Below, piece after piece: positions 6,391 through 14,747 of a stretch of 64,000 nucleotides of DNA. Every line of letters starts with the position of its first letter. Positions within the stretch are counted from its first letter, which is position 1. Both the position numbers and the translations under genes were made by a program. This stretch comes from a virus: positions 1 through 64,000 of IMG/VR virus record IMGVR_UViG_3300043331_000441; one strand, written 5' to 3'. The notes beneath the pieces were generated by a model. That model was given only the letters and a program-made list of their open reading frames with translations, had not been told where the DNA came from and ran no database searches.

Positions 6391-6670
6391 CCTTTACATG
6401 ACGCTGCACTACATTCCGCATTACCGCACGCGCATGGCGGTCGTCGACTTCTACAGCCGCTGGAGCAGGTTCTTTTCTGTCATGGCGGATGAGTGGTGGG
6501 AGCTGCGCTTCGCAAAACGCCACAGGCCTTCGCGCGGGAAATCCACAAACGAGGATCGCTTCTGCAGTTGCGGCGTGCAGTACGGGCATGGGGAGTACTA
6601 CGACGAGGACGCCTGGTATCACCACAAGCAGGCGGCACGCGACGAGGAGTACGGGAGGAGGTGGAAGTGA
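6380..6670 (+). CDS. Hypothetical aromatic-rich protein
   Basis: 96 aa from ATG 6380 (AAGGAG nine bases upstream). Rich in Tyr, Trp and His, with FCSCGVQYGHGEYYDEDAW near the end, suggesting metal binding. Unknown function. Confidence 0.68.
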   Translation: MKRDLYMTLHYIPHYRTRMAVVDFYSRWSRFFSVMADEWWELRFAKRHRPSRGKSTNEDRFCSCGVQYGHGEYYDEDAWYHHKQAARDEEYGRRWK

Positions 6671-6837
6671 GCGGCCATCACAAGTGGAGCGAGATCAAGC
6701 ACAAGACAACACCGGAGCAGCGCGAACAGGCGCGCCAGAAACTTCAACGTCAGCTTCGGTTTGCAAAGCTCAAGCCGTGGAACTGGGCGTGGGTTGTGCG
6801 CCTGGAGGCGCGGTTCTACCGCTGGCGTTACCGGTAA
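6667..6837 (+). CDS. Small basic protein
   Basis: 56 aa, GTG start overlapping the previous TGA (GTGA). Lys/Arg/Gln-rich helix followed by a Trp-rich end. No family. A GGGGGCGCCCCC palindrome follows the stop. Confidence 0.62.
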   Translation: MSGHHKWSEIKHKTTPEQREQARQKLQRQLRFAKLKPWNWAWVVRLEARFYRWRYR

Positions 6838-6864
6838 CGGGGGCGCCCCCGAAAGGAGAACAAA

Positions 6865-7191
6865 GTGGGCATTACCGTGGCCTTCGAGTCGAAGGTTCCA
6901 CATACGACGCCATGGCTCTCGATTGAGTGGGAGATCGACAAGGACGACCCCCAGGAGCTAATCGAGGCGCTCGCCGAGATCGGATGGGCAGAAGACCCGC
7001 GTTACCGACGCGTCCCACCGATCCACAACATGCAAGAACTCAACCTCAACCCACCGAGCGGCTCGGGCCTGTTTGGTGAATGGACAGACGAAGAACGCAG
7101 ACAGCGGATGCCCGTTGTTCGCCGCGTTCTTCGCGACAAGGGTTTCAAAGACGTGCCCTGGAACCAGCTCACCCTGGCTGACCTGCTCTAG
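6865..7191 (+). CDS. Hypothetical protein
   Basis: 108 aa, GTG start behind GAAAGGAGAACAAA. N-terminal beta strands (VAFESKVP, LSIEWEID) then helices with DEERRQRMPVVRRVL. Soluble. No recognised family. Confidence 0.72.
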   Translation: MGITVAFESKVPHTTPWLSIEWEIDKDDPQELIEALAEIGWAEDPRYRRVPPIHNMQELNLNPPSGSGLFGEWTDEERRQRMPVVRRVLRDKGFKDVPWNQLTLADLL

Positions 7192-7216
7192 GGGTGCCCC
7201 CAGAAAGGAGAACACC

Positions 7217-7672
7217 ATGAGCAACATGTACGGCACGCCACGCCGCACCATCGTCCAGGAAACATGGTTCTGGGTGGCGATGGCAGGCGTGCTGCTGATC
7301 GCGATTCTCGCCGTGATCTTCGTCATCCGTTGGACGTCAGCGGACGCACGCGGACAGCTGCAGGCGCGTGAGCAGATCCTGTCGGGGAAGGCACGGATAG
7401 CTGCGTACAACCACTTCTTCGACCTCTGCGCCGCTGTCCAATCGGATGAGGCCTCGATCGTTTCGCTCAACCAGGAGCTGACGACAGGCCCGTCCGAGTC
7501 ACGACGAGAGCAGATCCAAGCGTCACTGACGGCGCTGCGCGCAGCCCGCGTCGAAAAGATCAACTCCTACAACGCGGATGCGCGCAAGGACTACACGATC
7601 GGGCAGTTCCGCGACCTGCAACTCCCATACACCATCAACAAGGCAGAAAGGGAAACGTCATGTATCGGGTAA
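7217..7672 (+). CDS. Membrane-anchored coiled-coil protein
   Basis: 151 aa. One transmembrane helix near residues 17-42 (WFWVAMAGVLLIAILAVIFV), then a helical extracytoplasmic or periplasm-side domain. It overlaps the lipoprotein gene downstream by 13 bp, so the two probably act together at the membrane. Function unknown. Confidence 0.72.
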   Translation: MSNMYGTPRRTIVQETWFWVAMAGVLLIAILAVIFVIRWTSADARGQLQAREQILSGKARIAAYNHFFDLCAAVQSDEASIVSLNQELTTGPSESRREQIQASLTALRAARVEKINSYNADARKDYTIGQFRDLQLPYTINKAERETSCIG

Positions 7673-8235
7673 CACGTGTACTAAAGGACTGGTCGCTCAT
7701 CCTCGGTTGGCTCGCGATCATGGGGCTGCTCGTGCTGCTCGGCACGGCCTGCACCAGTGAGAACGACACCGCCAAGACCGAACGCAACGTGCGCGCCAGC
7801 GGCTACGCAAGGCTCGCCGCGCAACAGCCCGCGCACACGATGGACTACTCGCCCTCGCGTGACACGATCAACTTCTGGATCGATACCTGGGGCAAGCCGA
7901 ACAAGCTTTCGTACGTCTATCTGCTCGCCTCGAACGGCCAGATGATCGGCTACTACGTGTTCAAGGGGCTGCCCGTGTCGTACTGCGCAGCGCTGACACC
8001 CACTTACGACATCTATCGGCGCAACGATGCGCTGCTTTCGCTGCCCGCACCGGGCGTCGATGGCGTCTACTACTCGGGCGGCCAGTGCACGGCCTACTAC
8101 GGCAAGGACGCAACAACGAATAGCTACATCGAATATACGACCGGCCAGGGGATCAGCGCGCTCGTCTATGAGCGACCGTTGCCTCGCCAGGACGTCGAGC
8201 CGCTCGGTTTCACCGTGATCAAGGGGAAGAAGTGA
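7660..8235 (+). CDS. Putative lipoprotein
   Basis: 191 aa. The N terminus has a basic start, a hydrophobic run and a lipobox LLGTAC (Cys about 31), typical of type II signal peptides, so the mature protein would be lipid-anchored outside the membrane. The remaining domain has three further Cys and many Tyr. Its partner may be the preceding membrane protein. A phage lipoprotein made from the early arm could block superinfection; this is inference. Confidence 0.75.
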   Translation: MYRVTRVLKDWSLILGWLAIMGLLVLLGTACTSENDTAKTERNVRASGYARLAAQQPAHTMDYSPSRDTINFWIDTWGKPNKLSYVYLLASNGQMIGYYVFKGLPVSYCAALTPTYDIYRRNDALLSLPAPGVDGVYYSGGQCTAYYGKDATTNSYIEYTTGQGISALVYERPLPRQDVEPLGFTVIKGKK

Positions 8236-8351
8236 TGTGGACCGTTGTTCCCCTCATCATCGGATTCTTGGTCGGCGCTCTGCTCTGGGCGATCTTCGTC
8301 AAACCGCGGCAGGACCGTGGGTTCGCCGAACGTCGGCGACGCAGCCGATGA
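8235..8351 (+). CDS. 38-residue membrane peptide
   Basis: ATG 8235 overlaps the preceding TGA. One transmembrane helix (VVPLIIGFLVGALLWAIFV) and a basic cytoplasmic tail (ERRRRSR). Couples to the next gene through ATGA. Confidence 0.62.
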   Translation: MWTVVPLIIGFLVGALLWAIFVKPRQDRGFAERRRRSR

Positions 8352-8539
8352 AAATCGAAGCCAACAAGACCTATCTCGTATGGGAGCTACCGCTGCTTGC
8401 GGTTGTTCTCTTCGCGCTGCTGCTGACAGGCAACGAAATCTTGCTGATCTGGGCGCTCGTTTTGGCGTGGTTCACGGGCGGTGACATTCGCTTTGTGCCA
8501 CGGGGCGCCCCGGAAGAACCGAGAGAGGAGGAGGAGTGA
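8348..8539 (+). CDS. Small two-helix membrane protein
   Basis: 63 aa. Two hydrophobic segments (LLAVVLFALLL and ILLIWALVLAWF) with an acidic tail ending in EEPREEEE. Third membrane gene in a row, so 7.2-8.5 kb looks like a small envelope operon. Confidence 0.65.
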   Translation: MKIEANKTYLVWELPLLAVVLFALLLTGNEILLIWALVLAWFTGGDIRFVPRGAPEEPREEEE

Positions 8540-9120
8540 TGTATCGGGATAGAGCACTCCCGAAGCTCAGCACGGAAAAATTCAAGAAAGAAGTCACAAC
8601 GCTTGTTGAACAGGAACTCGCTAAGACGCTGGTGAGCATCGAGGACATCGTTCACGCAGAAGTGACGCGGCTAGTTCCAAAGATGATCCCAGCCATGCTG
8701 GGACTCAAGACAAGCAGCTGGCACGACGGAGGGTTCGAAATCGCCTCTGGACGTGACGCGCATCCCGTTGGCCTGGAACTTGCCAACGCAATGCGTGACA
8801 AGGCGCAAGAAGTCGTTTCGGAGGCGCTGAAAGACTGGACGCCACCGAAGGGCGTAATCGCCGCCGCCCGCACGGAGTACAACCGGCGCATGGACTACGC
8901 GGTTGGCGAGGCCGCGTCAGTACAGGCTGCCAGGGATGCGGAGGAGTGGGCTGTGACCTTCGTCAACGACGTGCTGGATGGCAAGTTCGACACGCCTGGG
9001 CGCCCCACATCTTCAAGCGAGAAGGCGCAGAATGTCCTGCGCGATATCGCAGAGGGAAGGCTTAAGGGCGCGAAGGCGGTCAAGGCAGCCGCCGAAGTGC
9101 TTGGGGAGGAGGCGTCATGA
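8539..9120 (+). CDS. Hypothetical protein
   Basis: 193 aa. ATG 8539 lies behind GAGGAGGAG. Helical, with a C-terminal region rich in Ala and Lys. A GGGCGCCCC site falls in its PGRPTSS linker near residue 155. No family recognised. Confidence 0.75.
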   Translation: MYRDRALPKLSTEKFKKEVTTLVEQELAKTLVSIEDIVHAEVTRLVPKMIPAMLGLKTSSWHDGGFEIASGRDAHPVGLELANAMRDKAQEVVSEALKDWTPPKGVIAAARTEYNRRMDYAVGEAASVQAARDAEEWAVTFVNDVLDGKFDTPGRPTSSSEKAQNVLRDIAEGRLKGAKAVKAAAEVLGEEAS

Positions 9121-9518
9121 GTAAGCACGCTCTGCCATGCATAAAATGCGGAAAGCCGCTCGTCAACGTGGACGCCGAGACGGACGAAAACCAGCCCTAT
9201 TGCGGCACCGAGTTCGTCGCCTATGGGCACTACGGGTCAACGATCCACGATCCGATCGGTGAGCCAGAACGATTGGTCCTCGTCGCCAACATCTGCGACA
9301 CGTGCATCATGCGCGCGATCGAGAAGGACGTAATCCAGTCACGCGGCGCAGAAGGGGCGCCCCGCTTGGCGCATCACCATCTCGAACCGAAAGAGCGCGC
9401 CTGGGTGCTTGCGCAGAACGAGAAACAGTATGGCTGCGCTTGGGGCGACGACCAGCCGGTCGATTACCGCGAGCAAATGCTCAAGGCGGGATGGCCGGAA
9501 GAGATGCTGGACAGGTGA
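9117..9518 (+). CDS. Zinc-ribbon protein
   Basis: 133 aa. CIKCGK at residues 8-13 and CDTC near residue 59 make a split C4 ribbon. ATGA overlap with the gene before. Function unknown. Confidence 0.74.
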   Translation: MSKHALPCIKCGKPLVNVDAETDENQPYCGTEFVAYGHYGSTIHDPIGEPERLVLVANICDTCIMRAIEKDVIQSRGAEGAPRLAHHHLEPKERAWVLAQNEKQYGCAWGDDQPVDYREQMLKAGWPEEMLDR

Positions 9519-9521
9519 TCC

Positions 9522-9935
9522 ATGTCCACCATCTCAACTTTCTTCCACGTCCTCGACGGGGTAATCACCTATACATGGCCGATCATCTTCTCTCTCAGTC
9601 TGTACCTACACCATGTCGAGCGGCACAGACGACGCTTGGAAAGAGGCAAGTTCAGTAAGTGGAAGTACCGCACGTTCGGTGGCCCATACGCGGACTGGCA
9701 CTTCTTCCTCTACTGCGAATTTCCCGCGCTTGTCGTCCTGCTTGGCTCGGCCCTGACGATCAACAGTCGGTGGCCAGCGCATCTGTGGTGGATCTACATC
9801 GGTGTGCGCGACGCGGTGGACTGGATCACCGGCTCGGACGATCCGCCGTACCGGCGTTGGCTGGCCAGCCTTTCTGATGCGGTCAAGAAGCTCAAGATCG
9901 AGCCGCCGCCAAGGCCGGTGATCGAGCGAGCATGA
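9522..9935 (+). CDS. Membrane protein
   Basis: 137 aa. Predicted helices near residues 10-29 and 62-80, with amphipathic Trp-rich sequence after. The basic loop HHVERHRRRLERGK suggests its cytoplasmic face. Unknown function. Confidence 0.72.
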   Translation: MSTISTFFHVLDGVITYTWPIIFSLSLYLHHVERHRRRLERGKFSKWKYRTFGGPYADWHFFLYCEFPALVVLLGSALTINSRWPAHLWWIYIGVRDAVDWITGSDDPPYRRWLASLSDAVKKLKIEPPPRPVIERA

Positions 9936-10330
9936 ACGCTGAACAGATCCAAAAAGCAGGTGAGATCGCCAACCGGGCGCCCGATCTACACCCATGGCAT
10001 GTTGCCCTGCAGGCGTGCAACGCCAGCGATGACTTCGACGGATATGTCGTCGGCCTCTTGCACGACTCGCTCGAAGACGCCTACGCGATGGTGGATGACC
10101 TCAGATCATTTCCCGAACACGTTCTTGCCGCCGTATTAACCCTCACTCGCAGAGAAGGAGAGACGTACTGGGACTACATCGAGCGCGTCCGGCAAAGCTC
10201 TGCGCTTGCGCGCAGGGTGAAGCTCGCGGACGCACGCATCAACCTCTCGCGCTGCGTCGCATCCGGTGATACATCGCGGGGCAAGCGATACCTACGCGTC
10301 ATCGACATCCTCACAAAGGAGGAAGCATGA
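9932..10330 (+). CDS. HD-domain hydrolase, MESH1/SpoT-hydrolase-like
   Basis: 132 aa. Motifs match the HD superfamily as used by small (p)ppGpp hydrolases: an N-terminal HPWH, LLHDSLED (His44-Asp45 and Glu48-Asp49) and VKLADARINL (Asp100, Asn104). SpoT and MESH1 use the same H, HD, ED and late D residues with Mn. The protein is shorter than MESH1 (about 180 aa). It may degrade alarmones or other nucleotides; other HD phosphohydrolases remain possible. ATGA overlaps on both sides. Confidence 0.65.
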   Translation: MNAEQIQKAGEIANRAPDLHPWHVALQACNASDDFDGYVVGLLHDSLEDAYAMVDDLRSFPEHVLAAVLTLTRREGETYWDYIERVRQSSALARRVKLADARINLSRCVASGDTSRGKRYLRVIDILTKEEA

Positions 10331-10551
10331 GCAGGATCGAAACACCAGAAGATCTGCAGGAGTTTTTCGAGACATGCGCCAAAGAGATCGACGTTGGCGA
10401 GTACTGGGATGCGCTAGGCATGTCGAGAGAGGCCCTGTACTGCATCGTGATGAACCTCTCCCATAACGTGGCCGAAGGGTTTCCACTTCCGGCTGCGCTG
10501 GAGATGGCGATGACATTCGGTGCGCAGCTCGCGCTGAGGCTCGCGCCATGA
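10327..10551 (+). CDS. Hypothetical helical protein
   Basis: 74 aa. Helical, acidic. Starts in the ATGA of the HD-domain gene and overlaps the next one, so it is likely co-translated. No family. Confidence 0.68.
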   Translation: MSRIETPEDLQEFFETCAKEIDVGEYWDALGMSREALYCIVMNLSHNVAEGFPLPAALEMAMTFGAQLALRLAP

Positions 10552-10811
10552 GGGACATACGCATCACCTTCTCGCTTGACGCCTACGAATGGTGGGAGCG
10601 CACGATCGACTTGATCGCCGACGTAGGCGTTTTCTTCGTACGCATCTCGCCACCAGCAGGGGGCGCCCCGTTCGATGCGATGCTCTACGGCCGCGACCCG
10701 AACGGAGAGGTCGCCAACACCGTGATCGTGAGGCGCACAGACGCCGATGGGCTGGCATTGCCTGGCGCAGAGCGTGAGAGCATCGTCGCCGACAAGATCC
10801 ACATCTACTGA
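10548..10811 (+). CDS. Hypothetical protein
   Basis: 87 aa. Beta-rich with ITFSLDAYEWWERTIDLI at the start. The dispersed palindrome encodes its GGAPFDA turn. No family recognised. Confidence 0.68.
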   Translation: MRDIRITFSLDAYEWWERTIDLIADVGVFFVRISPPAGGAPFDAMLYGRDPNGEVANTVIVRRTDADGLALPGAERESIVADKIHIY

Positions 10812-10821
10812 GGGAGCTGCC

Positions 10822-11079
10822 ATGGGGGTCAATTTGGTCTGGGTGTGCCAACGACATCGGCGCTATCACCACTCCATGCGAGGAGAGGAGGGGATCGATT
10901 TCCAAGCGTTGATCAGCACTCCATCGGAGAACAGCAATGAATGTCCGGCGTACTGCTTCAGGACAGGGAATATCAGCGTTCATCGTGACGCTGATTTCGA
11001 CACAGCAGGGCTAACTGAATGGTGGCCTGTCTGGGAACAGCGGCCCGCAGAACTAAGGAGGCGACATGGCGCGCAATGA
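10822..11079 (+). CDS. Cys/His-containing small protein
   Basis: 85 aa. ATG 10822 behind GAGGGAGCTGCC. Contains CQRHRRYHH and CPAYC, a possible C2HC-type site. Overlaps the next gene by 14 bp. Confidence 0.64.
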   Translation: MGVNLVWVCQRHRRYHHSMRGEEGIDFQALISTPSENSNECPAYCFRTGNISVHRDADFDTAGLTEWWPVWEQRPAELRRRHGAQ

Positions 11080-11356
11080 GACCCACGAGTACGTGCGGCG
11101 ACCAATCAGCAGCTACCGGTCCGTCGCCGATCACATCACCGACGTACAAAAGGCGGCAGAAGACCTGGAAAACGCCACAGTCGATTGCGAAATCGACTAC
11201 GACAGCGTCGTCATGTACGTCGAGGGCTACAGGTTACTGAGCGACGAAGAGCAGGCAGCGAAACGCGCTGCGCTGAACGAGGAGCTGGCCGCCGCGGACG
11301 AGCGCGACCGCGCGGAGTACGAACGGCTCAAGGCGAAGTTCGGAGGTGAGTCATGA
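11066..11356 (+). CDS. Hypothetical helical protein
   Basis: 96 aa behind AAGGAGGCGAC. Acidic, with a C-terminal charged helix (ALNEELAAADERDRAEYERL). ATGA overlap with the next gene. Confidence 0.7.
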   Translation: MARNETHEYVRRPISSYRSVADHITDVQKAAEDLENATVDCEIDYDSVVMYVEGYRLLSDEEQAAKRAALNEELAAADERDRAEYERLKAKFGGES

Positions 11357-11610
11357 CCGATATACGCGACGCCGAAGGGATGGCTCTCGCAGTGGGAACG
11401 AGGGTGCGCACCGGCACCGAAGAAGGGACCGTGGTTCGGATCACTGAGCCGGACGCCGACGTCAACGAGCACGGGGCGCCCGAATCGCTCGGCCCGCAGG
11501 TGATCGTCGAGTACGACAACGGCGACACGGAACATTGGGTCGCGCAGAATTGGGATGCTGGAGGTGAACTCGGATTCTTTCGTTGCGACGACGTCGATGT
11601 AGTCACATAG
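11353..11610 (+). CDS. Small beta-barrel-like protein
   Basis: 85 aa. The pattern GTRVRTGTEEGTVVRI ... QVIVEYDNGDTEHW resembles SH3-like or DUF-type small barrels that bind nucleic acid or protein. Last gene before the promoter region, so it probably ends the upstream operon. Confidence 0.68.
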   Translation: MTDIRDAEGMALAVGTRVRTGTEEGTVVRITEPDADVNEHGAPESLGPQVIVEYDNGDTEHWVAQNWDAGGELGFFRCDDVDVVT

Positions 11611-11682
11611 GACCTCTGCGCGCCCGGGCGACCCACATCTGGGCGCTCACCTCGCGTGGGCGCCCGGAAAACATCCGAGTCA

Positions 11683-11711
11683 GGGGTGTTTTTCAAAAAG
11701 TATGATATAAT
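11683..11711 (+). promoter_or_regulatory. Sigma70-type promoter with extended -10
   Basis: TATAAT at 11706-11711 is preceded by TG one base upstream (TGATATAAT), an extended -10. A clear -35 hexamer is absent (GGGGTG is at the right spacing), which fits extended -10 promoters. It sits in the most AT-rich stretch of the window. The leader contains AATTGGG (11714-11720) and its complement CCCAATT (11778-11784), a possible RNA stem or operator pair. A GGGCGCCC copy lies 45 bp upstream. Confidence 0.7.
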
Positions 11712-11812
11712 GTAATTGGGAATACCCGTCCCTTTGCTCCTTCGTGGAGACCCGTGTGTGTGGGGGACAAGAGGTAACCCAATTCCTTAACCGGATGAAG
11801 GAGAGTGTGCCG

Positions 11813-12268
11813 ATGGCAACGCTGTCCGTCATTCGAGCACGCGCTGACGAGCTGCGGCATTTGCCGCATCTCACGCCTCTGCGTCTATTCAGGATTCTCT
11901 CTAGAGAGTTTCCTCATGCGGAGCGTGACTTTCTCGTCAGGGCGGCTCGGCTCGAAGGACACCCGCGCGGGGTGACGCCCGGTTGGGGGCGGCTTCACCC
12001 AGTGGTGGCCCGTTGGCAACCCAAGGGGCGCCCGGAAGAACCCGTGATCAAGACAGAAAGGAAGGTGGTTGCTGTGAACTACCCGGAGATAACCATCGAG
12101 GCGCGGGAGTTGCGCGCCACAGACTGGCTCGTAGGGCATGGCCTGATGAAGAAGCTCGGTAACTACGGCACGATGATCATGATCTGGCTCTACGACGGCA
12201 CAGTGATTCACTTCAGCCCACGCGAGCATGTGCGTGTACGACTCGAAGATCGCGGCGAAACCAGCTAA
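11813..12268 (+). CDS. Promoter-proximal hypothetical protein
   Basis: 151 aa from ATG 11813, with AAGGAG nine bases upstream; an in-frame ATG at 11795 is possible but overlaps that site. The N-terminal 50 residues look like a small helical DNA-binding domain (LRLFRILSREFPHAERDFLVRAARLEG). A second ribosome-binding-like AGAAAGGAAGG inside (near 12055) with GTG 12075 could give a shorter C-terminal product. First gene after the promoter, so expected to be expressed early. Confidence 0.65.
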   Translation: MATLSVIRARADELRHLPHLTPLRLFRILSREFPHAERDFLVRAARLEGHPRGVTPGWGRLHPVVARWQPKGRPEEPVIKTERKVVAVNYPEITIEARELRATDWLVGHGLMKKLGNYGTMIMIWLYDGTVIHFSPREHVRVRLEDRGETS

Positions 12269-12280
12269 GGAAGGAGACAA

Positions 12281-12496
12281 ATGGCAGAACCTGTTGCGCA
12301 GACCAGCATTTACCTGAACACCGAAGATCGGCAGATCCTGGAACAGCTCCAGGCGAGCACGGGTCTAGGTCGCTCGGCGGTAGTCAGGCTTGCGCTGCAC
12401 CGCGTGGCACAAGAGGACGCGGGCATGGAGCAGATGAATCGGCTGGCCAAGATAAAGGCGGCGGCCGAAGAGATCATTTCTCTTACTCAGGCATAG
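12281..12496 (+). CDS. Ribbon-helix-helix DNA-binding protein
   Basis: 71 aa behind AAGGAAGGAGACAA. The pattern TSIYLNTEDRQILEQLQ, then a turn, then GRSAVVRLALHRVA matches the RHH (CopG/Arc) fold: one strand and two helices; such proteins bind palindromes as dimers of dimers. The tail is helical. Its position two genes after the promoter suggests autoregulation. It is a candidate binder of the dispersed GGGGCGCCCC motif, which is inference. Confidence 0.75.
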   Translation: MAEPVAQTSIYLNTEDRQILEQLQASTGLGRSAVVRLALHRVAQEDAGMEQMNRLAKIKAAAEEIISLTQA

Positions 12497-12505
12497 GATA
12501 GATCT

Positions 12506-12700
12506 ATGCCTGAGTCTCCATGTCAGGGCTGTGGACAACTAACACTGCACACAGACGATGACAGTACTCCCACATGCGAATTGTGTGCGGAGAAGCTGAT
12601 GTGGTGGAAGATCATCATCGATATCGCTGAGGGCCGCATCAAAGTCAAATACGACGATGACGGGCGCCCCATCGTTCCCGGTGTTCCACCATCAGGGTGA
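12506..12700 (+). CDS. Small zinc-ribbon protein
   Basis: 64 aa. CQGC (residues 6-9) and CELC (about 24-27) give a C4 ribbon, followed by a Trp-rich helix. The ribosome binding site is weak (GGATAGATCT). Stop is followed immediately by a strong terminator. Confidence 0.68.
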   Translation: MPESPCQGCGQLTLHTDDDSTPTCELCAEKLMWWKIIIDIAEGRIKVKYDDDGRPIVPGVPPSG

Positions 12701-12732
12701 TCATGTGGGGCGGCATGTCCGCCCCACATGAT
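12700..12732 (+). terminator. 14-bp terminator hairpin
   Basis: Perfect stem 12700-12713 with 12719-12732, loop CATGT, starting at the stop codon. It closes the short operon that begins at the 11.7 kb promoter. Confidence 0.78.
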
Positions 12733-12775
12733 ATTGAAAACGTCGATCCATATGGGAGCGAGGTGAAATGGAATC

Positions 12776-12973
12776 GTGTTTTCCCGCAACGACATTATCC
12801 GGGAATATTTTCGTCTCTGTGATCTCGTGAATGAGGTGGAGGAGACGACCGATCTGCTCGACGCAGAAGAAGCACAAGCGATGCGTGAACGCTATAGCGC
12901 CCGTGCTGAAGCGGTACTCGACTTCTACAGAGAGGAGAGGCGCCGGGCAGAACGCGTGGGCACCCGGCAGTAG
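12776..12973 (+). CDS. Hypothetical helical protein
   Basis: 65 aa from GTG 12776. The GAGG site is 12 bases upstream, rather far; a competing 20-codon frame starts at ATG 12768 with better spacing and could be a leader. Helical and charged (VEETTDLLDAEEAQAMRERY). Unknown. Confidence 0.55.
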   Translation: MFSRNDIIREYFRLCDLVNEVEETTDLLDAEEAQAMRERYSARAEAVLDFYREERRRAERVGTRQ

Positions 12974-12998
12974 CCTCAAGAACTGAAAGGAGAACATT

Positions 12999-13961
12999 TT
13001 GGATAGGGACAAGCTGAACGCTTGCATCGAACAGCTCGATGAGGTGGTCGATTGGAAGCGCGGTAGTGTCGTCGAACTGGCGGTAAAGCTCGAAGACGAC
13101 GAGTACTACGTCGATCTTGGCGCGTTCGGCGAGCAGACGATGTACGTCTGCCAGGAGAGCGACTACTACCCGATCGACGTCGATCAGGTGATGGATCATG
13201 CGCCGCGGGACGTCGAGGAGATCAGAGACACGCTACGCGAAATCCTCGAAGCAGAGGATGAGAAGGAACCATCCTCGCTCGATGATGTACTCGCGCAGAT
13301 GGCGGCAACTGGAACATCAGACGAGAAAAAGCTCGCGCTCGTGCTCATGGCCGTCGCCGACGCCGTCCGTCACTTCCCAACGACCGGTGCCGTGGGGGCG
13401 CCCCCAGCGCTGCCTGCGACACCGGCCCCGTGGCCCGGAGCGCTACGGGACAACATCGACTACACGGCGGATGACTTCCCTCTGCGCTACCAGCCGCCGC
13501 CCGGCTATGTGTGGACGAAGGCAAAAGGAACTACGCCGGTCCCGTATACCGAGGCAGAAAAGCTCGACTGCGAAGCGTTGCGCAGCGGCTCCGGCGTGGG
13601 CGAGATGATCCTGGACGCCAATGGGTGCATCTCATGGATCAAGCGCGACGGGGACGAGCTTGCTGACGACAACGGCCGCTGGGCACTCTGGTTGCACGAG
13701 CGGGACGGCATTCCCGCGGGCAACGGCAATCACAACCACAACACGCTGCCCCTGCCAATCGCCGAGCGTGGTGCACGGATGAACGGCTGGGTCGATAGCA
13801 GCGGGCGTTCGTCGGCGTGGCGGACCACAAGCGACTGGGATACGGCCAGGAGACGGATCGAGCAGATGCGGGCGGAGTACACGAACACGTCTGTGGTCGA
13901 GACGCCCGCAGAAGAGAAGCCGAAGGAAGAGTTCGCGCCGCCTGAGCCAGTCACGCTCTAA
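12999..13961 (+). CDS. Large hypothetical protein opening the AAA/VWA module
   Basis: 320 aa, TTG start five bases after GAAAGGAGAACA. Residues 1-70 form a small beta-alpha domain, 75-125 are helical, then a Pro-rich linker with a GGGGGCGCCCCC-encoded GAPPALPATPAP, then a C-terminal domain with many Trp and His (about 170-290) and an acidic tail. No family recognised. Its place directly upstream of the MoxR-like ATPase suggests it is a substrate or adaptor of that complex. Confidence 0.72.
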   Translation: MDRDKLNACIEQLDEVVDWKRGSVVELAVKLEDDEYYVDLGAFGEQTMYVCQESDYYPIDVDQVMDHAPRDVEEIRDTLREILEAEDEKEPSSLDDVLAQMAATGTSDEKKLALVLMAVADAVRHFPTTGAVGAPPALPATPAPWPGALRDNIDYTADDFPLRYQPPPGYVWTKAKGTTPVPYTEAEKLDCEALRSGSGVGEMILDANGCISWIKRDGDELADDNGRWALWLHERDGIPAGNGNHNHNTLPLPIAERGARMNGWVDSSGRSSAWRTTSDWDTARRRIEQMRAEYTNTSVVETPAEEKPKEEFAPPEPVTL

Positions 13962-13988
13962 GCCTCTCGCAAAGAAAAGGAGAACGAA

Positions 13989-14738
13989 TTGGCAAGCATT
14001 GCTGTGCCGGATGACGGCGGCTGGACCATCGCCAAAGCAGTGATTGGGCACGTCCCCAACCTTCTTCTCTGGGGTGTGCCCGGAACAGGCAAGAGCACGT
14101 TCGCGTGCGTCGAAGGCGCGTATGAGTGGTATCGCATCTACTGCCACGAAGAGATGTCCGACATGGACATCGTGGGCGGTGCGTCGCTCCGTAACGAGGG
14201 CGGCGCAACCGTTAGCGGCCACTCAGATGGAGTCGGTTTGCGTGCGTGGCGGGAAGGCAAGCGCCTGGTGATTGACGAGATTGACAAAGCGGGCGGCTCC
14301 GCGCTGACCGCCCTCCTCGCGATCACCGAAGATCACTCGACGGCCGCATACACGATCCCGCTCACGGGCGAGACCGTGCGGCCGAACGAGAAATTCCACT
14401 GCATCGCAACGATGAACGGATCTCCCGACGAGCTGCCCGAAGCGTTGCGCGACCGGTTCACGGTCAAGATCGAGATCAGCCAGCCGCATGAGAAGGCGAT
14501 TTCGGCCCTGACCGAGGACCTGAAGCTGGCAGCGAAGGCGTCCGCCAGTCTCGAAGATGACCGGCGCGTCTCGATTCGTGGCTGGCGTGCGTTCGCGACG
14601 TTGCGTCACGCGATTGGGGACGAGCAAATGGCCGCGCTGGCTGTGTTCGGAATGCCGCGCGCGCAGGAGATCTGCGACGCATTGCAGATCGTGCGCAACG
14701 GTGCCGACCCGGAGGCGCTCGCGGCCCTTTACCAGTAA
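13989..14738 (+). CDS. MoxR-like AAA+ ATPase
   Basis: 249 aa, TTG start behind AAAAGGAGAACGAA. Walker A GVPGTGKST (residues 29-37), Walker B LVIDEID (93-99), sensor-1 Asn in ATMNGSPDE (about 143), and the ALRDRF arginine region (154-156). The order and the ATMN motif fit the MoxR/CobS group of AAA+ chaperone ATPases, which typically work with a VWA partner, here the next gene. Shorter than usual MoxR (about 320 aa). Likely role: ATP-driven remodelling of a target through the VWA partner. Confidence 0.88.
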   Translation: MASIAVPDDGGWTIAKAVIGHVPNLLLWGVPGTGKSTFACVEGAYEWYRIYCHEEMSDMDIVGGASLRNEGGATVSGHSDGVGLRAWREGKRLVIDEIDKAGGSALTALLAITEDHSTAAYTIPLTGETVRPNEKFHCIATMNGSPDELPEALRDRFTVKIEISQPHEKAISALTEDLKLAAKASASLEDDRRVSIRGWRAFATLRHAIGDEQMAALAVFGMPRAQEICDALQIVRNGADPEALAALYQ

Positions 14739-14747
14739 GGAGCGGAC

